From Granulosicoccus antarcticus IMCC3135 (GTDB lineage: Bacteria > Pseudomonadota > Gammaproteobacteria > Granulosicoccales > Granulosicoccaceae), in NCBI RefSeq assembly GCF_002215215.1, contig NZ_CP018632.1, positions 2,724,501-2,788,500 on the forward strand: a stretch of 64,000 bases of DNA. Reading direction: 5' to 3'. Every line of letters starts with the position of its first letter. Position 1 is the first letter of the stretch. The position numbers and the translations under genes were made by a program. Positions 36,041 through 45,332 of this stretch are shown in pieces. The notes beneath the pieces are model-generated. The model saw only the letters and a program-made list of their open reading frames with translations. It had not been told where the DNA came from and did not search any database.

Positions 36041-37558
36041 ATGACAAGTGCTTCTGCGATCCGTAATGCCCATTTTCTGGGTACCAAAATCAGAAATCTG
36101 CGCAAACGCAATAATCTGACCATGGACGACTTGTCGGCCCGCTGTGTGAAAGTCGATGCCGAGTCGGCGCCTTCGGTGTCCTATTTGTCGATGATCGAGC
36201 GAGGCAAGCGGCACCCGAGCGAGAAGATGCTGGGTGTGATTGCCGAGGTTTTCCAGAAGGATATCCGCTGGTTTCTCGACGATGTGCCTGATGAAGTGTC
36301 CATGGCGCCTGACAAGGGAAGCCGCGGCGGTATGCGAGGCATGGCGCTGGAGCCCGGGTTTTTGTTTTCCAGAGAAATTCTGCAAAACGCCATTCCGGAA
36401 ATGCTGTCGCAGACAGGGGTCTCGGGTCGGCAGTTTGCGCACTTGCTGATTCGGGCGCATCAGGAAAACAACCAGAACCACTTCCCTGAGCTGGAACGCG
36501 CTGCGGAAGCGGTGGGTAAAAAACAGATGCCTATCAGTCTGGATGCTCTGACTGAAATCTGTAAAAACATGGGCATGAGCATCAAGTGGTTTACCAAGGT
36601 GCCCAAGACGGCATCCGCCAGCATGCTCTTGCGCGACAAGATGGTGGTGCGCTCGTTTTTCGAGGCGCCCTCAACGATTCATGTCAACAAGCTGATGCAG
36701 ACCCAGCCTGCACGATTGAAATACGAGCTTGCCCTGTATATCGGTCACAAGGTTCTGCATGACGGAGACGGGGTCAAAAGCATCGCAACCACCGGGCCCG
36801 GCGACAGTGATGTCATGCGTGATACCGGCCTTGATATTGAGACTTCCAGTGCGGTTGATGCGCAGGATATTGTCCACGCCTGGCGAGATTTCGAATGCAG
36901 CTTCTTTGCAGGAGCCTTGCTCTGCCCGAAAGTACCTTTTCGGCGCTTGCTGGAGCAACGCGCCCACGATATCAACGTCAGCAGCATGCTGGAGGTAACC
37001 ACCTCGGTTGTCATGCGGCGGATGACCGTTGTTTCCTCATACCCGCACTGGCATTACTTTGATGCCTATCCCCCTGGTCGTCTGTTGGCGGTTTATCGCG
37101 GCAACGGCATTCCTCTGCCCTGGGGGAATATGCGTATGGTGCAGGACCCGTGTCAGCATTGGGCTGTCTTTCGCATGATCAATTCGAACACCGACGAGGC
37201 TTCCGCGCAAATCTCGGTGATGGATGTGGGGTCGCAGCCGCGTATATTTTGCTGCGAATCGGTCAACGTCAATGACCTGTCCGGTAACAAGCATGTGTTG
37301 TGTGCCGGTATTGATGTGAACCCGGCATTGGAAGCACAGGGAGCTGATGCAGCAGGATTGGCGCAAAGTCTGAAAGCTGCGTGCAATGCCAATGGCGGAT
37401 CGGTGGAAATTCCAGCCGCTATCCGCAAGGAGCTTCAGCAAACCGCCAAGCTGTTGAATATCGAATGGCTCAACCGAGGAATAGAGAAGCAGGCGCGCAT
37501 GATCTGCCCGCGAATCGGTGCCTGCCCTCGGACACCGAGTTGTCATGCCGGCGTCTAA
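36041..37558 (+). CDS. XRE-family transcriptional regulator with DUF3612-type C-terminal region
   Basis: A 505-residue DNA-binding protein. Residues about 12-75 form an XRE helix-turn-helix (LGTKIRNLRKRNNLTMDDLSARC, SYLSMIERGKRHPSEKMLGVI). The rest matches, as far as I recall, the DUF3612-type family found near central-carbon genes in gammaproteobacteria. It contains a second HTH-like stretch (ISLDALTEICKNMGMSIKWF) and an IrrE/DUF2083-like region with clustered cysteines near the end (CPRIGACPRTPSC). RamB-type regulators with a similar layout control acetate and glyoxylate genes, which fits the adjacent malate-synthase-like protein and icd. The effector is unknown. Direct repeats lie just upstream. 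Confidence 0.8.
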   Translation: MTSASAIRNAHFLGTKIRNLRKRNNLTMDDLSARCVKVDAESAPSVSYLSMIERGKRHPSEKMLGVIAEVFQKDIRWFLDDVPDEVSMAPDKGSRGGMRGMALEPGFLFSREILQNAIPEMLSQTGVSGRQFAHLLIRAHQENNQNHFPELERAAEAVGKKQMPISLDALTEICKNMGMSIKWFTKVPKTASASMLLRDKMVVRSFFEAPSTIHVNKLMQTQPARLKYELALYIGHKVLHDGDGVKSIATTGPGDSDVMRDTGLDIETSSAVDAQDIVHAWRDFECSFFAGALLCPKVPFRRLLEQRAHDINVSSMLEVTTSVVMRRMTVVSSYPHWHYFDAYPPGRLLAVYRGNGIPLPWGNMRMVQDPCQHWAVFRMINSNTDEASAQISVMDVGSQPRIFCCESVNVNDLSGNKHVLCAGIDVNPALEAQGADAAGLAQSLKAACNANGGSVEIPAAIRKELQQTAKLLNIEWLNRGIEKQARMICPRIGACPRTPSCHAGV

Positions 37559-37570
37559 GGTAAGCCGGCA
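37546..37570. terminator. Hairpin spanning the stop codon of the XRE regulator gene
   Basis: TGCCGGC (37546-37552) and GCCGGCA (37564-37570) form a perfect 7-bp stem around the TAA stop. No T-run follows, so this may be a stabilizing hairpin rather than an intrinsic terminator. The gene downstream (pncA) is convergent. Confidence 0.35.
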
Positions 37571-37617
37571 GCAATATTAATCAGGCAGCAAGGGGGAGGG
37601 GAAAGCCTGTCTCTGGG

Positions 37618-38235
37618 CTAGATAAGGCTCACGCCCGCTTCGCGCATGGCCTGGCGAGCCGTTTCATTGGATCGGTTCAGATCTATGCCACGGCAGCCTT
37701 TTTCCAGTACCAGCGCCTCGAAGCCCTCACGGCGTGCATCAATTGCCGAAAAGCGCACACAGTAGTCCAGTGCCAATCCCACGCAGATCACGCGATTCAC
37801 CGCGCGTGCCCGCAAGTAGCCGCTCAGGCCAGTCGTGGTTGTATGATCATTTTCATAGAAGGCGGAGTAGGAGTCGATATCGTGTCGAAAACCCTTGCGG
37901 ATGATCAGCTGCGAAGAATCGGTCTGTAGCTCCGGGTGAAAGGCTGAGCCGGTGCTGCCTTGAACGCAGTGATCCGGCCACAGGGTCTGTTCCCCATAAG
38001 GCAGCATGATGGCTTCGAACGGTTGTTTGCCAGCATGCTGGCTAGCAAAGCTTGAGTGTCCTGCGGGATGCCAATCCTGAGTCAGAACGACAGTGCCGAA
38101 CTGCGAACTCAGATGATTGATAAAAGGCAGGATGGCTTCTGCATCAGGCACGGCAAGTGAGCCTGCGGCACAGAAATCGTTTTGTACATCAATGATCAGC
38201 AGGCAGTCGTTGCTCTGAATTTCCAGATTATCCAT
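37618..38235 (-). CDS. pncA: Nicotinamidase
   Basis: Hydrolyses nicotinamide to nicotinate for NAD salvage. The product is 205 aa from the ATG at 38235, which begins MDNLEIQSNDCLLIIDVQND. A longer frame starts inside the upstream OmpA-like gene and adds unconserved residues. Catalytic residues are the Asp in DVQNDF, the Lys in IIRKGF and the Cys in GLALDYCVRF; the metal site is in LTQDWHPAGHSSFA. It sits 13 bases after the OmpA-like gene and is probably transcribed with it. Confidence 0.94.
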   Translation of the reverse strand: MDNLEIQSNDCLLIIDVQNDFCAAGSLAVPDAEAILPFINHLSSQFGTVVLTQDWHPAGHSSFASQHAGKQPFEAIMLPYGEQTLWPDHCVQGSTGSAFHPELQTDSSQLIIRKGFRHDIDSYSAFYENDHTTTTGLSGYLRARAVNRVICVGLALDYCVRFSAIDARREGFEALVLEKGCRGIDLNRSNETARQAMREAGVSLI

Positions 38236-38248
38236 GACCGGTTTGTCG

Positions 38249-39859
38249 CTATGGTTGCGCTGCGAACAGCACGACGATACGTTGCTGAGCATCGCCGGCA
38301 TCGTCAGGCAAGACGGCCGTAGCAGCATCTTCACCCAGTCCGCTCAATGCCTTTATCTTGGTGTAGTCGAAGCCATTCTTGACCAGATAGGAGCGTACAT
38401 TGGTGGCGCGTTGCAGAGCTAGTTGCTGATTGTAGGTGACAGAGCCAAGCCGGTCGGTAAATCCGAAGATGGAGACGCCGGTAGTGCGGTTCTTTTCCTG
38501 GGCAATGAAAGAATCGAGAACGGTTGCGGCAGCATCAGTTATATCGACACTATTACGATCAAAGTAGATCTTGTATTGCACGGCAGCCTGTTCCTTGCCA
38601 GTGCGTAAATCTTCCTGCGTAACATAACCTCTGGAGTTCGGTTGATCTGCGTCTTGTGCAGCACCGGACAATGAAGTGGCAATTTCCGGATTAGTGTTGC
38701 TGATATCCTGTAGCCGTCGTTCCAGTGCCAGAACCTGTGATTCCAGGGCAGTCTGGAAATCCTGCGCATTGCTTGCTTCAGTGGAGGTAGCGGGCAAGCT
38801 CTCTACGCGAGCTTCCAGTTCGTCTACGCGAGTTCGCGTCGTATTGAGTAGCTCCTGCAAGGCGGCGGCATTGTCGCTGACTACGCTGGTTTCGAACTGT
38901 GATTGCAGTAGCGCCAACTGATCGCGAATTTCTGCCTGTACAGTTTCGATGGAAACAGACTCACCGGCGGTCTCAAGCTTCGCCAGGGATCCGTTCACTT
39001 GTGTGAGTCTGCGCTGAGTGGCGGCATTTTCCTGCTGCAGTTGTGTGATCAGGGTTTTTGCTTCATCCAGCTGACCATTCAGAGCATCAATCTTGCGGGC
39101 ATCTGAATTTGCGGTGGATAAACGGGATTCCAGCAACTTCAAACGTTGATCCAGCGTTGATGAAAGAGCGTTTACTGCCGCATTACTCTGAGCCGCATCT
39201 GAGCTGCCTTCTGCGGCTGTCGCATTGCCTGCGGCAAGTGTATCAAGGCGCAGGCCAATCGCTTCGGCCTGTTCCGTGGCATCTTCGACCTTGTTGCCCA
39301 GCGCGATTTCCAGAATGGCATTGTTGCGTCGCTGCTCGGTAACCATCTCGCCAAATGAGTTCACCAGGTTCTTGACTTCACCGAGCCGCACCTCGACTCC
39401 CTGTTCGTCGAGCCGCCGAACCAGCAACTCCAGGCGGCTGTCTATCGCGTTGATTCTGACGACGTTTGCTTCTGCATTGGCCAGTGCATCCTGTACCGAA
39501 GTCGCCAGTTCATTATTATCTGAATTTGTACCGTCCGATTGCGCCGCATCCGGTTCTGAGACTGAAACGGGCTCCGGTAGTGGTTCCGGGGCTGCCTCGG
39601 TATCTGTATCGGGGATCCGCTGCACCAGGGACTCTTCTATCTGCGCCAGACGAGTTTCCAGTGCCGACAAACTCTGGTCTGAGTCAGTCTGGGAAGTTGT
39701 GGGGGTGTCTCGCACTGTCAAGGCGCCAGCCTTGAGGCGATCGATCACGTTGCCAGCCTGGAGGCGGGCGTCATCCAGGCCGCCTTCCGGGTTCTGCGAT
39801 TTCCAGATGCCTGCCCCGAGGACCAGACCCAGCAGCGCAAGTATGAGCAGTTTCTTCAT
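38249..39859 (-). CDS. OmpA-family protein with long periplasmic coiled coil
   Basis: A 536-residue envelope protein. An N-terminal hydrophobic segment (LLILALLGLVLGAGIW) acts as anchor or signal. It is followed by about 370 residues of Gln/Ala/Glu-rich sequence with heptad-like spacing, predicted coiled coil. The C-terminal 110 residues are an OmpA domain with IYFDRNSVDITDAAATVLD and the peptidoglycan-binding GFTDRLGSVTYNQQLALQRA. No lipobox cysteine follows the first helix, so it is either membrane-tethered or cleaved. A role in spacing or tethering envelope to cell wall is inferred. It lies 177 bases after glgB; pncA follows. Confidence 0.82.
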   Translation of the reverse strand: MKKLLILALLGLVLGAGIWKSQNPEGGLDDARLQAGNVIDRLKAGALTVRDTPTTSQTDSDQSLSALETRLAQIEESLVQRIPDTDTEAAPEPLPEPVSVSEPDAAQSDGTNSDNNELATSVQDALANAEANVVRINAIDSRLELLVRRLDEQGVEVRLGEVKNLVNSFGEMVTEQRRNNAILEIALGNKVEDATEQAEAIGLRLDTLAAGNATAAEGSSDAAQSNAAVNALSSTLDQRLKLLESRLSTANSDARKIDALNGQLDEAKTLITQLQQENAATQRRLTQVNGSLAKLETAGESVSIETVQAEIRDQLALLQSQFETSVVSDNAAALQELLNTTRTRVDELEARVESLPATSTEASNAQDFQTALESQVLALERRLQDISNTNPEIATSLSGAAQDADQPNSRGYVTQEDLRTGKEQAAVQYKIYFDRNSVDITDAAATVLDSFIAQEKNRTTGVSIFGFTDRLGSVTYNQQLALQRATNVRSYLVKNGFDYTKIKALSGLGEDAATAVLPDDAGDAQQRIVVLFAAQP

Positions 39860-40036
39860 TTTCTGTGGTACCGGTAGTCAGGTTTCGGATACAAATGGCG
39901 AGCTCAGAAGCACTTTTGCGATAAACGCATAAGAGCAACCCCGGGTCGCATCTGGATGCAACGCCGGAGGTTGGTGCCTTGAGCCTGCTATTTGTGCCTA
40001 CAACCCGTAAGTGTATCGCAGGCTTTGCTTGTCGTG
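39860..40036. other. Intergenic region between glgB and the OmpA-like gene
   Basis: A stretch of 177 bases with no open frame that looks like a gene. It contains short GC-rich inverted segments (around 39937-39970) but no stem with a T-run on the minus strand. The TTGCTC/TTATCG-like elements for the OmpA-like gene are weak. I see nothing more definite. Confidence 0.3.
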
Positions 40037-42286
40037 CTAGTCCGGACCGGTATGCTCGAGTATCAGTACCCCTAACGGCGGCAGGGTAAGGCTCAATGAG
40101 GCAGGGCGATTATGCGCAGATTCACTGCTTGCCATGACACCAGAAGCGCTTTGTTTGTCGGGCTGGCCGGGGGTTTCTTCGCGCAGGAAATGATGATTGC
40201 CTTGTCCGCTGCCGCCGTAACACTCGGCATCGGTGTTTATCAATTCCTGATAAAAGCCGACTTCATTGACGCCGATAAGGTAATCGTTGCGAATGACAGG
40301 GGTGAAATTGCAGACGATGACACAGCTGCGCTTGCGATCCTTGGAGTATCGATAGAATGAGATGACGCTCTGGGCGTGATCGTCGCAATCTATCCACTCA
40401 AAGCCCTGACTATCGCAATCGGATTCGTGCAGCGCCGGGTGCTCGGCGTAAAGATGGTTCAGGTCGCGGACCAGAGACTGGATTCCCTCATGTTTTGCCT
40501 CTTCCAGCAAGTGCCACTGAATACTGCCGCTGTGCTGCCATTCTGTGTACTGGGCAATTTCGCCGCCCATGAAATTGAGCTTCTTGCCGGGGTAACCCCA
40601 CATCATGCCGTACAGGGCGCGCAGGTTGGCAAACTTCTGCCAATCATCGCCGGGCATCTTGTTGATCATGGAGCCTTTGCCGTAGACCACTTCGTCGTGT
40701 GAGAAAGGCAGACAGAAGTTCTCGCTGAACGCGTAGATCATGCCAAAAGTGAGGCTGTTGTGGTGATACCGGCGGTAGGCGGAATCCTTGCTCATGTATT
40801 CGAGCATGTCGTGCATCCAGCCCATATTCCACTTGAAGGTGAAGCCAAGCCCGTTGTTATAGGTTGGGTGACTGACACCGGGAAAGCTGGTGGACTCTTC
40901 TGCCAGTGTTATGCCGCCTTCTGCATGCACCAGGATATTCATGCTTTTGAGAAAGTCGACGGCTTCCAGGTTTTCGCGACCGCCAAACCGGTTCGGAATC
41001 CACTGGCCCTGTTCCCTCGAGTAATCAAGGTAGAGCATCGAGGCCACGGCATCCACCCGCAGACCGTCAAGGTGGAATTCACGGATCCAGTACAGAGCAT
41101 TGCTCAAAAGGTAGTTGGAAACCTCCGCACGTCCGAAGTTGTAGATCAGTGTCTGCCAATCCTGATGCATTCCCTGTCGCGGATCTGCATGTTCGTACAG
41201 ATGAGTGCCGTCAAATTCACCGAGACCATGAGCGTCGGTGGGAAAGTGCGCAGGCACCCAGTCCATGATGACGCCGATATCGGCCGCATGGCAAGCATCG
41301 ACAAAATGTCGAAAATCGTCAGGGCTGCCGAAGCGGGAGGTGGGAGCGAACAGTCCTATGGGCTGGTAGCCCCAGGAGCCATCGAAGGGATGTTCGGTAA
41401 TGGGCATCAACTCGATATGAGTGAAGCCATTTTCAATGGCATAAGGCAGCAGTGTTTTTGCCATCTCGACGTAAGTCAGGGATTCGCCATGCATATTCAG
41501 GCGCCAGGAGCCTGCATGCACTTCATAGATGGAGATAGGCCGTTCGCGCATGTCGACGCCTTTCTTTTTCTCCTGGTATTCGTCATCACTCCAGATGAAC
41601 TGACTTTCGAAAACGATAGACGCATTGCCTGGCGGTTGCTCGAAATAGGGAGCGTAAGGGTCATGCTTGAGCGGTAGCATCCGGCCGTCGTTGGCGATGA
41701 TTTCGAATTTATACAGAGCCCCGTTGCCTACACCCGGGATGAAAATGTCCCAGACACCACTGCCGGGGTGTGCCCGCATGACATGTCGCCTGCCGTCCCA
41801 GTCATTGAAGTCTCCCACCACGCTGACTCGTCGGGCATTGGGTGCCCAGACAGCGAACTGCACACCGGCTACGCCGTTGAACTGCATGCTGTTGGAGCCC
41901 AGCACATTGTAGAGCTCCTGATGAGTGCCTTCATTGAGAAGGTAGCGATCCATTTCACCCATGGGGGATGTCATGGAGTAGGCATCGATAACTTCCCAGC
42001 TCTGTTCTTCGTTGGCAAGTTCCAGGCGGTAAGGGCCGGCCGGTGTGTTGAAAACGTGCTCGAACAGCCCATCAGGGTGTACGCGTGTCAGTGCTGATTT
42101 CTTGCCTTGCTCGTCAATGACATTGACACTTTGCACATGCGGCTGGAAGGTTCTGATAACCGAGCTTCCAGACAGGGCTGCAGCGCTGGCATCAGCAAGT
42201 GGATGCTGTCCCAATACTGCAAAGGGTTCCGGATGCCTGCCTTCGACAATAGCATTGACTTCGGCGTGATCAAGAATGGAATTCAT
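40037..42286 (-). CDS. glgB: 1,4-alpha-glucan branching enzyme
   Basis: Adds alpha-1,6 branches to glycogen. The product is 749 aa from the ATG at 42286, which overlaps the glgA stop as ATGA. An upstream ATG would add 14 residues from within glgA. The N-terminal CBM48-type domain (GVAGVQFAVWAPNARRVSVV) precedes a GH13 barrel. Barrel motifs are MDWVPAHFPTDAHGL, DGLRVDAVASMLYLDYSRE (nucleophile Asp), ILVHAEGGITLAEES (acid Glu region) and LPFSHDEVVYGKGS. It is the third gene of glgC-glgA-glgB. Confidence 0.96.
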   Translation of the reverse strand: MNSILDHAEVNAIVEGRHPEPFAVLGQHPLADASAAALSGSSVIRTFQPHVQSVNVIDEQGKKSALTRVHPDGLFEHVFNTPAGPYRLELANEEQSWEVIDAYSMTSPMGEMDRYLLNEGTHQELYNVLGSNSMQFNGVAGVQFAVWAPNARRVSVVGDFNDWDGRRHVMRAHPGSGVWDIFIPGVGNGALYKFEIIANDGRMLPLKHDPYAPYFEQPPGNASIVFESQFIWSDDEYQEKKKGVDMRERPISIYEVHAGSWRLNMHGESLTYVEMAKTLLPYAIENGFTHIELMPITEHPFDGSWGYQPIGLFAPTSRFGSPDDFRHFVDACHAADIGVIMDWVPAHFPTDAHGLGEFDGTHLYEHADPRQGMHQDWQTLIYNFGRAEVSNYLLSNALYWIREFHLDGLRVDAVASMLYLDYSREQGQWIPNRFGGRENLEAVDFLKSMNILVHAEGGITLAEESTSFPGVSHPTYNNGLGFTFKWNMGWMHDMLEYMSKDSAYRRYHHNSLTFGMIYAFSENFCLPFSHDEVVYGKGSMINKMPGDDWQKFANLRALYGMMWGYPGKKLNFMGGEIAQYTEWQHSGSIQWHLLEEAKHEGIQSLVRDLNHLYAEHPALHESDCDSQGFEWIDCDDHAQSVISFYRYSKDRKRSCVIVCNFTPVIRNDYLIGVNEVGFYQELINTDAECYGGSGQGNHHFLREETPGQPDKQSASGVMASSESAHNRPASLSLTLPPLGVLILEHTGPD

Positions 42287-43836
42287 GAGTACAACTCCGA
42301 AAGATAGCGTGAGGCACTGTCGTGCCATTCAAAACGTTGCAGGCGAGATTGTGCAGCGATTTTACGAAAGGTATCGGGCTTTTTCTCGCGCATGGATAAT
42401 ACGGAGTCCAGACGTTGCAGCAGAGCGGTGGACTGAGACTCCAGAGAGTCACCAGAGAACAGAAAACCGTCTACATCATCGTCGATAGTGTCACATAAAC
42501 CCCCGACAGCGTGAGCCAGACAAGGTTGAGCGTGTCGCATGGCCAGCATCTGGCTGATTCCACAAGGTTCGAATGAGCTGGGCATCAGGAACAGATCGCC
42601 GTTACTGAACAGCAGATCTGACAGGGTCTGTGAGTACTGATTAAGAAAAATGAAATGCGGGTGACGTGTGGCGATGTCGCGGCAGTGTTGTTCGAGCAAG
42701 GTATCCCCGGAGCCCAATAGCAGCAGCATACCTCGGCCCGACATGGAGGTGAGGATGATATCCAGAGGAATACGACCATCGCTCAGTGGCTGGAGCAGCA
42801 AGGCCATTTTCTGATCGGTAAGCCGCCCCACGCTGGTGATGATATGAGCAGGGCGCGGTTGGTTGGCCCAGCGCAGCAGACGTTGGTGGGCAGTGTAATC
42901 CAGTGTACGCAGCTCTGGTTTGCGAGCTATCAGCCCCAGCATTTCGTCAGCGGCGGCTTGCATGAAACCAGCCCAGCTCATGCGCTTGGCTACCGGAGTG
43001 TCGTAGTCGATGCCATTGATGATGCCCACCAGTCTGCCTTGTGTTGCTGCCATCTGCAGGTCTGCTTCAAGCCCTTCACCACCATGAAAGCCGCGCGCAG
43101 CATCATTGGCTTGAACAATTTCCCGTGCGTAGGTTGGCGACACGGTATGCACCACGTCCGCCAGACGGATGGCTGAAGCAATAGGGTTGACGCATTGTGG
43201 CCAACGGGGGTCGGCCAGTGCGCTTGGATCATATTGCAAGTGCGGGAACCAGGCTTGCAACGATGAAGGATTTTCGGCAAAGGGGCGGATGCCCTGAAGT
43301 GCCAGATTGTGAATACTGAAGACAACCTTCAGCTCTTGCAGCGACTGATAGGTGTGATCATATTTGATGAGTGCGGCTGCCAGCCCGGTATGCCAGTCAT
43401 GTAAATGCAGGACATCGACCGCGCCTGTCATGCTTTCCTGAATGACACTCAGGCTGGCGACACAGAAAAGTGCAAATTTATTGGCATCGGTGGCAAAGGG
43501 TTGATCGGCGTCATCGTCACAATAGACACGTCCCACGCCGCCTGCTGCGAGCAGGGGGTGGTGTATGACCAGATAGCGAACCCCAGGGTCACGTTCGGCA
43601 AATAATTCAAAGACCTCAATGCGCTCGGTGCGACCTCGAAACAGGCAGGTACAGACACCCAGGAGCGTGGCCCCCGGCAATCGGTGAAATGCGCCATAGG
43701 CAGGGATGATCACGGTGACCGTTGCGCCTTGACTGGCTAGTGTTCTGGGGATGTCGCGTACGACATCGCCTATCCCACCCACCTTGCCGCCGGGAATCGT
43801 GTCGTTCTCGGCGGCGAGCATGCATATATGAGTCAT
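42283..43836 (-). CDS. glgA: Glycogen synthase (ADP-glucose type)
   Basis: Family 5 glycosyltransferase that extends glycogen from ADP-glucose, 517 aa. The N-terminal ADP-glucose loop is GGKVGGIGDVVRDIP. VLHLHDWHTGLAAALI follows, then VHTVSPTYAREI, and the C-terminal donor-site stretch LMPSSFEPCGISQMLAMRHA. The gene starts 41 bases after glgC and ends in an ATGA overlap with glgB. The sequence is more divergent from E. coli GlgA than the neighbouring GlgB and GlgC are from theirs, but it retains the catalytic landmarks. Confidence 0.93.
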   Translation of the reverse strand: MTHICMLAAENDTIPGGKVGGIGDVVRDIPRTLASQGATVTVIIPAYGAFHRLPGATLLGVCTCLFRGRTERIEVFELFAERDPGVRYLVIHHPLLAAGGVGRVYCDDDADQPFATDANKFALFCVASLSVIQESMTGAVDVLHLHDWHTGLAAALIKYDHTYQSLQELKVVFSIHNLALQGIRPFAENPSSLQAWFPHLQYDPSALADPRWPQCVNPIASAIRLADVVHTVSPTYAREIVQANDAARGFHGGEGLEADLQMAATQGRLVGIINGIDYDTPVAKRMSWAGFMQAAADEMLGLIARKPELRTLDYTAHQRLLRWANQPRPAHIITSVGRLTDQKMALLLQPLSDGRIPLDIILTSMSGRGMLLLLGSGDTLLEQHCRDIATRHPHFIFLNQYSQTLSDLLFSNGDLFLMPSSFEPCGISQMLAMRHAQPCLAHAVGGLCDTIDDDVDGFLFSGDSLESQSTALLQRLDSVLSMREKKPDTFRKIAAQSRLQRFEWHDSASRYLSELYS

Positions 43837-43877
43837 GTTTAGTGCGTTACGCCTCTGGACTGTCGAATAGGACTACT

Positions 43878-45149
43878 CTAACGCGCAAAATGGAGCTTCT
43901 GATCAAAATGGTCAGAGGTCACCAGAGTGATGCCGCTCTCTGTCACCCGGAAACCCTTGGCGCGATCAGCATCAGCATCGAAACCGACCTCCGTCCCTTC
44001 GGGGAGGATAGTGCCGGTATCAATAATGGCTCGTTTGATTTTGCAATTTCTACCTACTTCTACATCTGGCATGATGACCGAATCCTCGATCTCGCTGTAG
44101 GAGCGAATCCGCACATTGCTGAAGAGCAGTGAGTTTCTGGCCTGACCACCTGAAATGATACAGCCGCCGGAGACGATGCAGTTGAGTGCCATGCCTCGCC
44201 TGTCAGCGGTGTCGTGTACGAACTTTGCTGAGGGGAGTTGCATCTGGTAGGTGTAGATAGGCCAGGAGGTGTCGTACAAGTCCAGTTCCGGTTCGAAATC
44301 AACCAGCTCCATGTTGGCTTCCCAGAATGCGTCCAGGGTTCCAACATCGCGCCAGTATGGCTGACCGGCAGGTTCTTTCTGGTCATCACCCAGGCGGAAG
44401 GCAAAGATATCGTAGTTTTCAACAATATGCGGAAGCATGTCATTACCGAAATCATGTGAACTGCCGGGAGAGTCTGCGTCGCGGATCAGTTCTTGATACA
44501 GGAAGTTGGTGTTGAACACGTAATTGCCCATGGAGGCCAGGACGCGTCCTGGCTTGCCCGGGATTTCAGCAGGTTCGGCCGGTTTTTCCTGAAACTCGAG
44601 CACTCGGCCTTCTGTGTCTACCTTGACGACACCAAAAGCGCCGGCGGCTTCCTCGACCGAGACTTCCACACAACAGAGAGTCATGTCGGCCTCGCGTTTG
44701 TTATGAGAGGCAATCAATGGACCATAATCCATCTTGTAGATATGGTCGCCACCCAGTACCAGAACAAACTTGGGCTTGTGCGTTCGGATGATATCCAGGT
44801 TCTGATAGACAGCATCAGCCGTACCTTTGTACCAACCGTCGTCAACTCGCATGGAGGCCGGTAATATTTCGACGAATTCGTCAAATTCTGCCTTGAAGCC
44901 TGACCAGCCACGGCTGATGTGACGTACCAGCGAGTGCGACTTGTATTGAGTTGCGACGCCGACCCGACGAATTCCGGAGTTGATGCAATTTGACAAGGCA
45001 AAATCAATGATACGAAATTTGCCACCGAATGGCACCGCAGGCTTGGCTCGCCATTGCGTCAATTCATGGAGTCTGCTTCCTTGTCCACCTGCGAGAATCA
45101 AGGCTAATGTGTCTCTTGTCAGCAGAGATATCTGTCTTTCCTCTATCAT
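43878..45149 (-). CDS. glgC: Glucose-1-phosphate adenylyltransferase (ADP-glucose pyrophosphorylase)
   Basis: Makes ADP-glucose from ATP and glucose-1-phosphate, the committed step of glycogen synthesis. The product is 423 aa from the ATG at 45149 ([20 protein letters not shown]); an upstream ATG at 45215 adds 22 residues outside the family. Motifs are [51 protein letters not shown] and [14 protein letters not shown] (left-handed helix region). It starts the glgC-A-B operon and is divergent from glgP; the 183-bp space between must hold both promoters. Confidence 0.96.
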   Translation of the reverse strand: MIEERQISLLTRDTLALILAGGQGSRLHELTQWRAKPAVPFGGKFRIIDFALSNCINSGIRRVGVATQYKSHSLVRHISRGWSGFKAEFDEFVEILPASMRVDDGWYKGTADAVYQNLDIIRTHKPKFVLVLGGDHIYKMDYGPLIASHNKREADMTLCCVEVSVEEAAGAFGVVKVDTEGRVLEFQEKPAEPAEIPGKPGRVLASMGNYVFNTNFLYQELIRDADSPGSSHDFGNDMLPHIVENYDIFAFRLGDDQKEPAGQPYWRDVGTLDAFWEANMELVDFEPELDLYDTSWPIYTYQMQLPSAKFVHDTADRRGMALNCIVSGGCIISGGQARNSLLFSNVRIRSYSEIEDSVIMPDVEVGRNCKIKRAIIDTGTILPEGTEVGFDADADRAKGFRVTESGITLVTSDHFDQKLHFAR

Positions 45150-45332
45150 GCGCTTACCGCCACTGTGTGTTGATGGGTCCAGCTTAACTAAAAAGCAGGC
45201 CTGTTGGCAAAGCACTTGTGAATGAAAATCGGTTTATTTTTGAAATGAAGGACGTCTGCCTGTTTCGTCTTAACACATGACGCCCTGCAGGGCTCTATAA
45301 ACTGGTTCACGAACTCGACAAACACTGCAAGT
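45150..45332. promoter_or_regulatory. Divergent promoter region between glgC and glgP
   Basis: 183 bases between the two glycogen transcription units. A TATAAA at 45296-45301 with a TTAACA at 45270-45275 is a weak plus-strand promoter candidate because its spacing is long. A C+G-rich palindrome CCCTGCAGGG lies at 45283-45292. glgP has no obvious Shine-Dalgarno site. Confidence 0.3.

Noticed and set aside
40760-41677. 305-codon plus-strand frame opposite glgB
   Set aside because: glgB on the minus strand has full catalytic motifs across this region; the antisense frame has no recognizable domain.
42283-43836. GlgA motif GGKVGGIGDV as an inactive variant
   Set aside because: KVGGLGDV-like forms occur in active bacterial synthases; the change is conservative.
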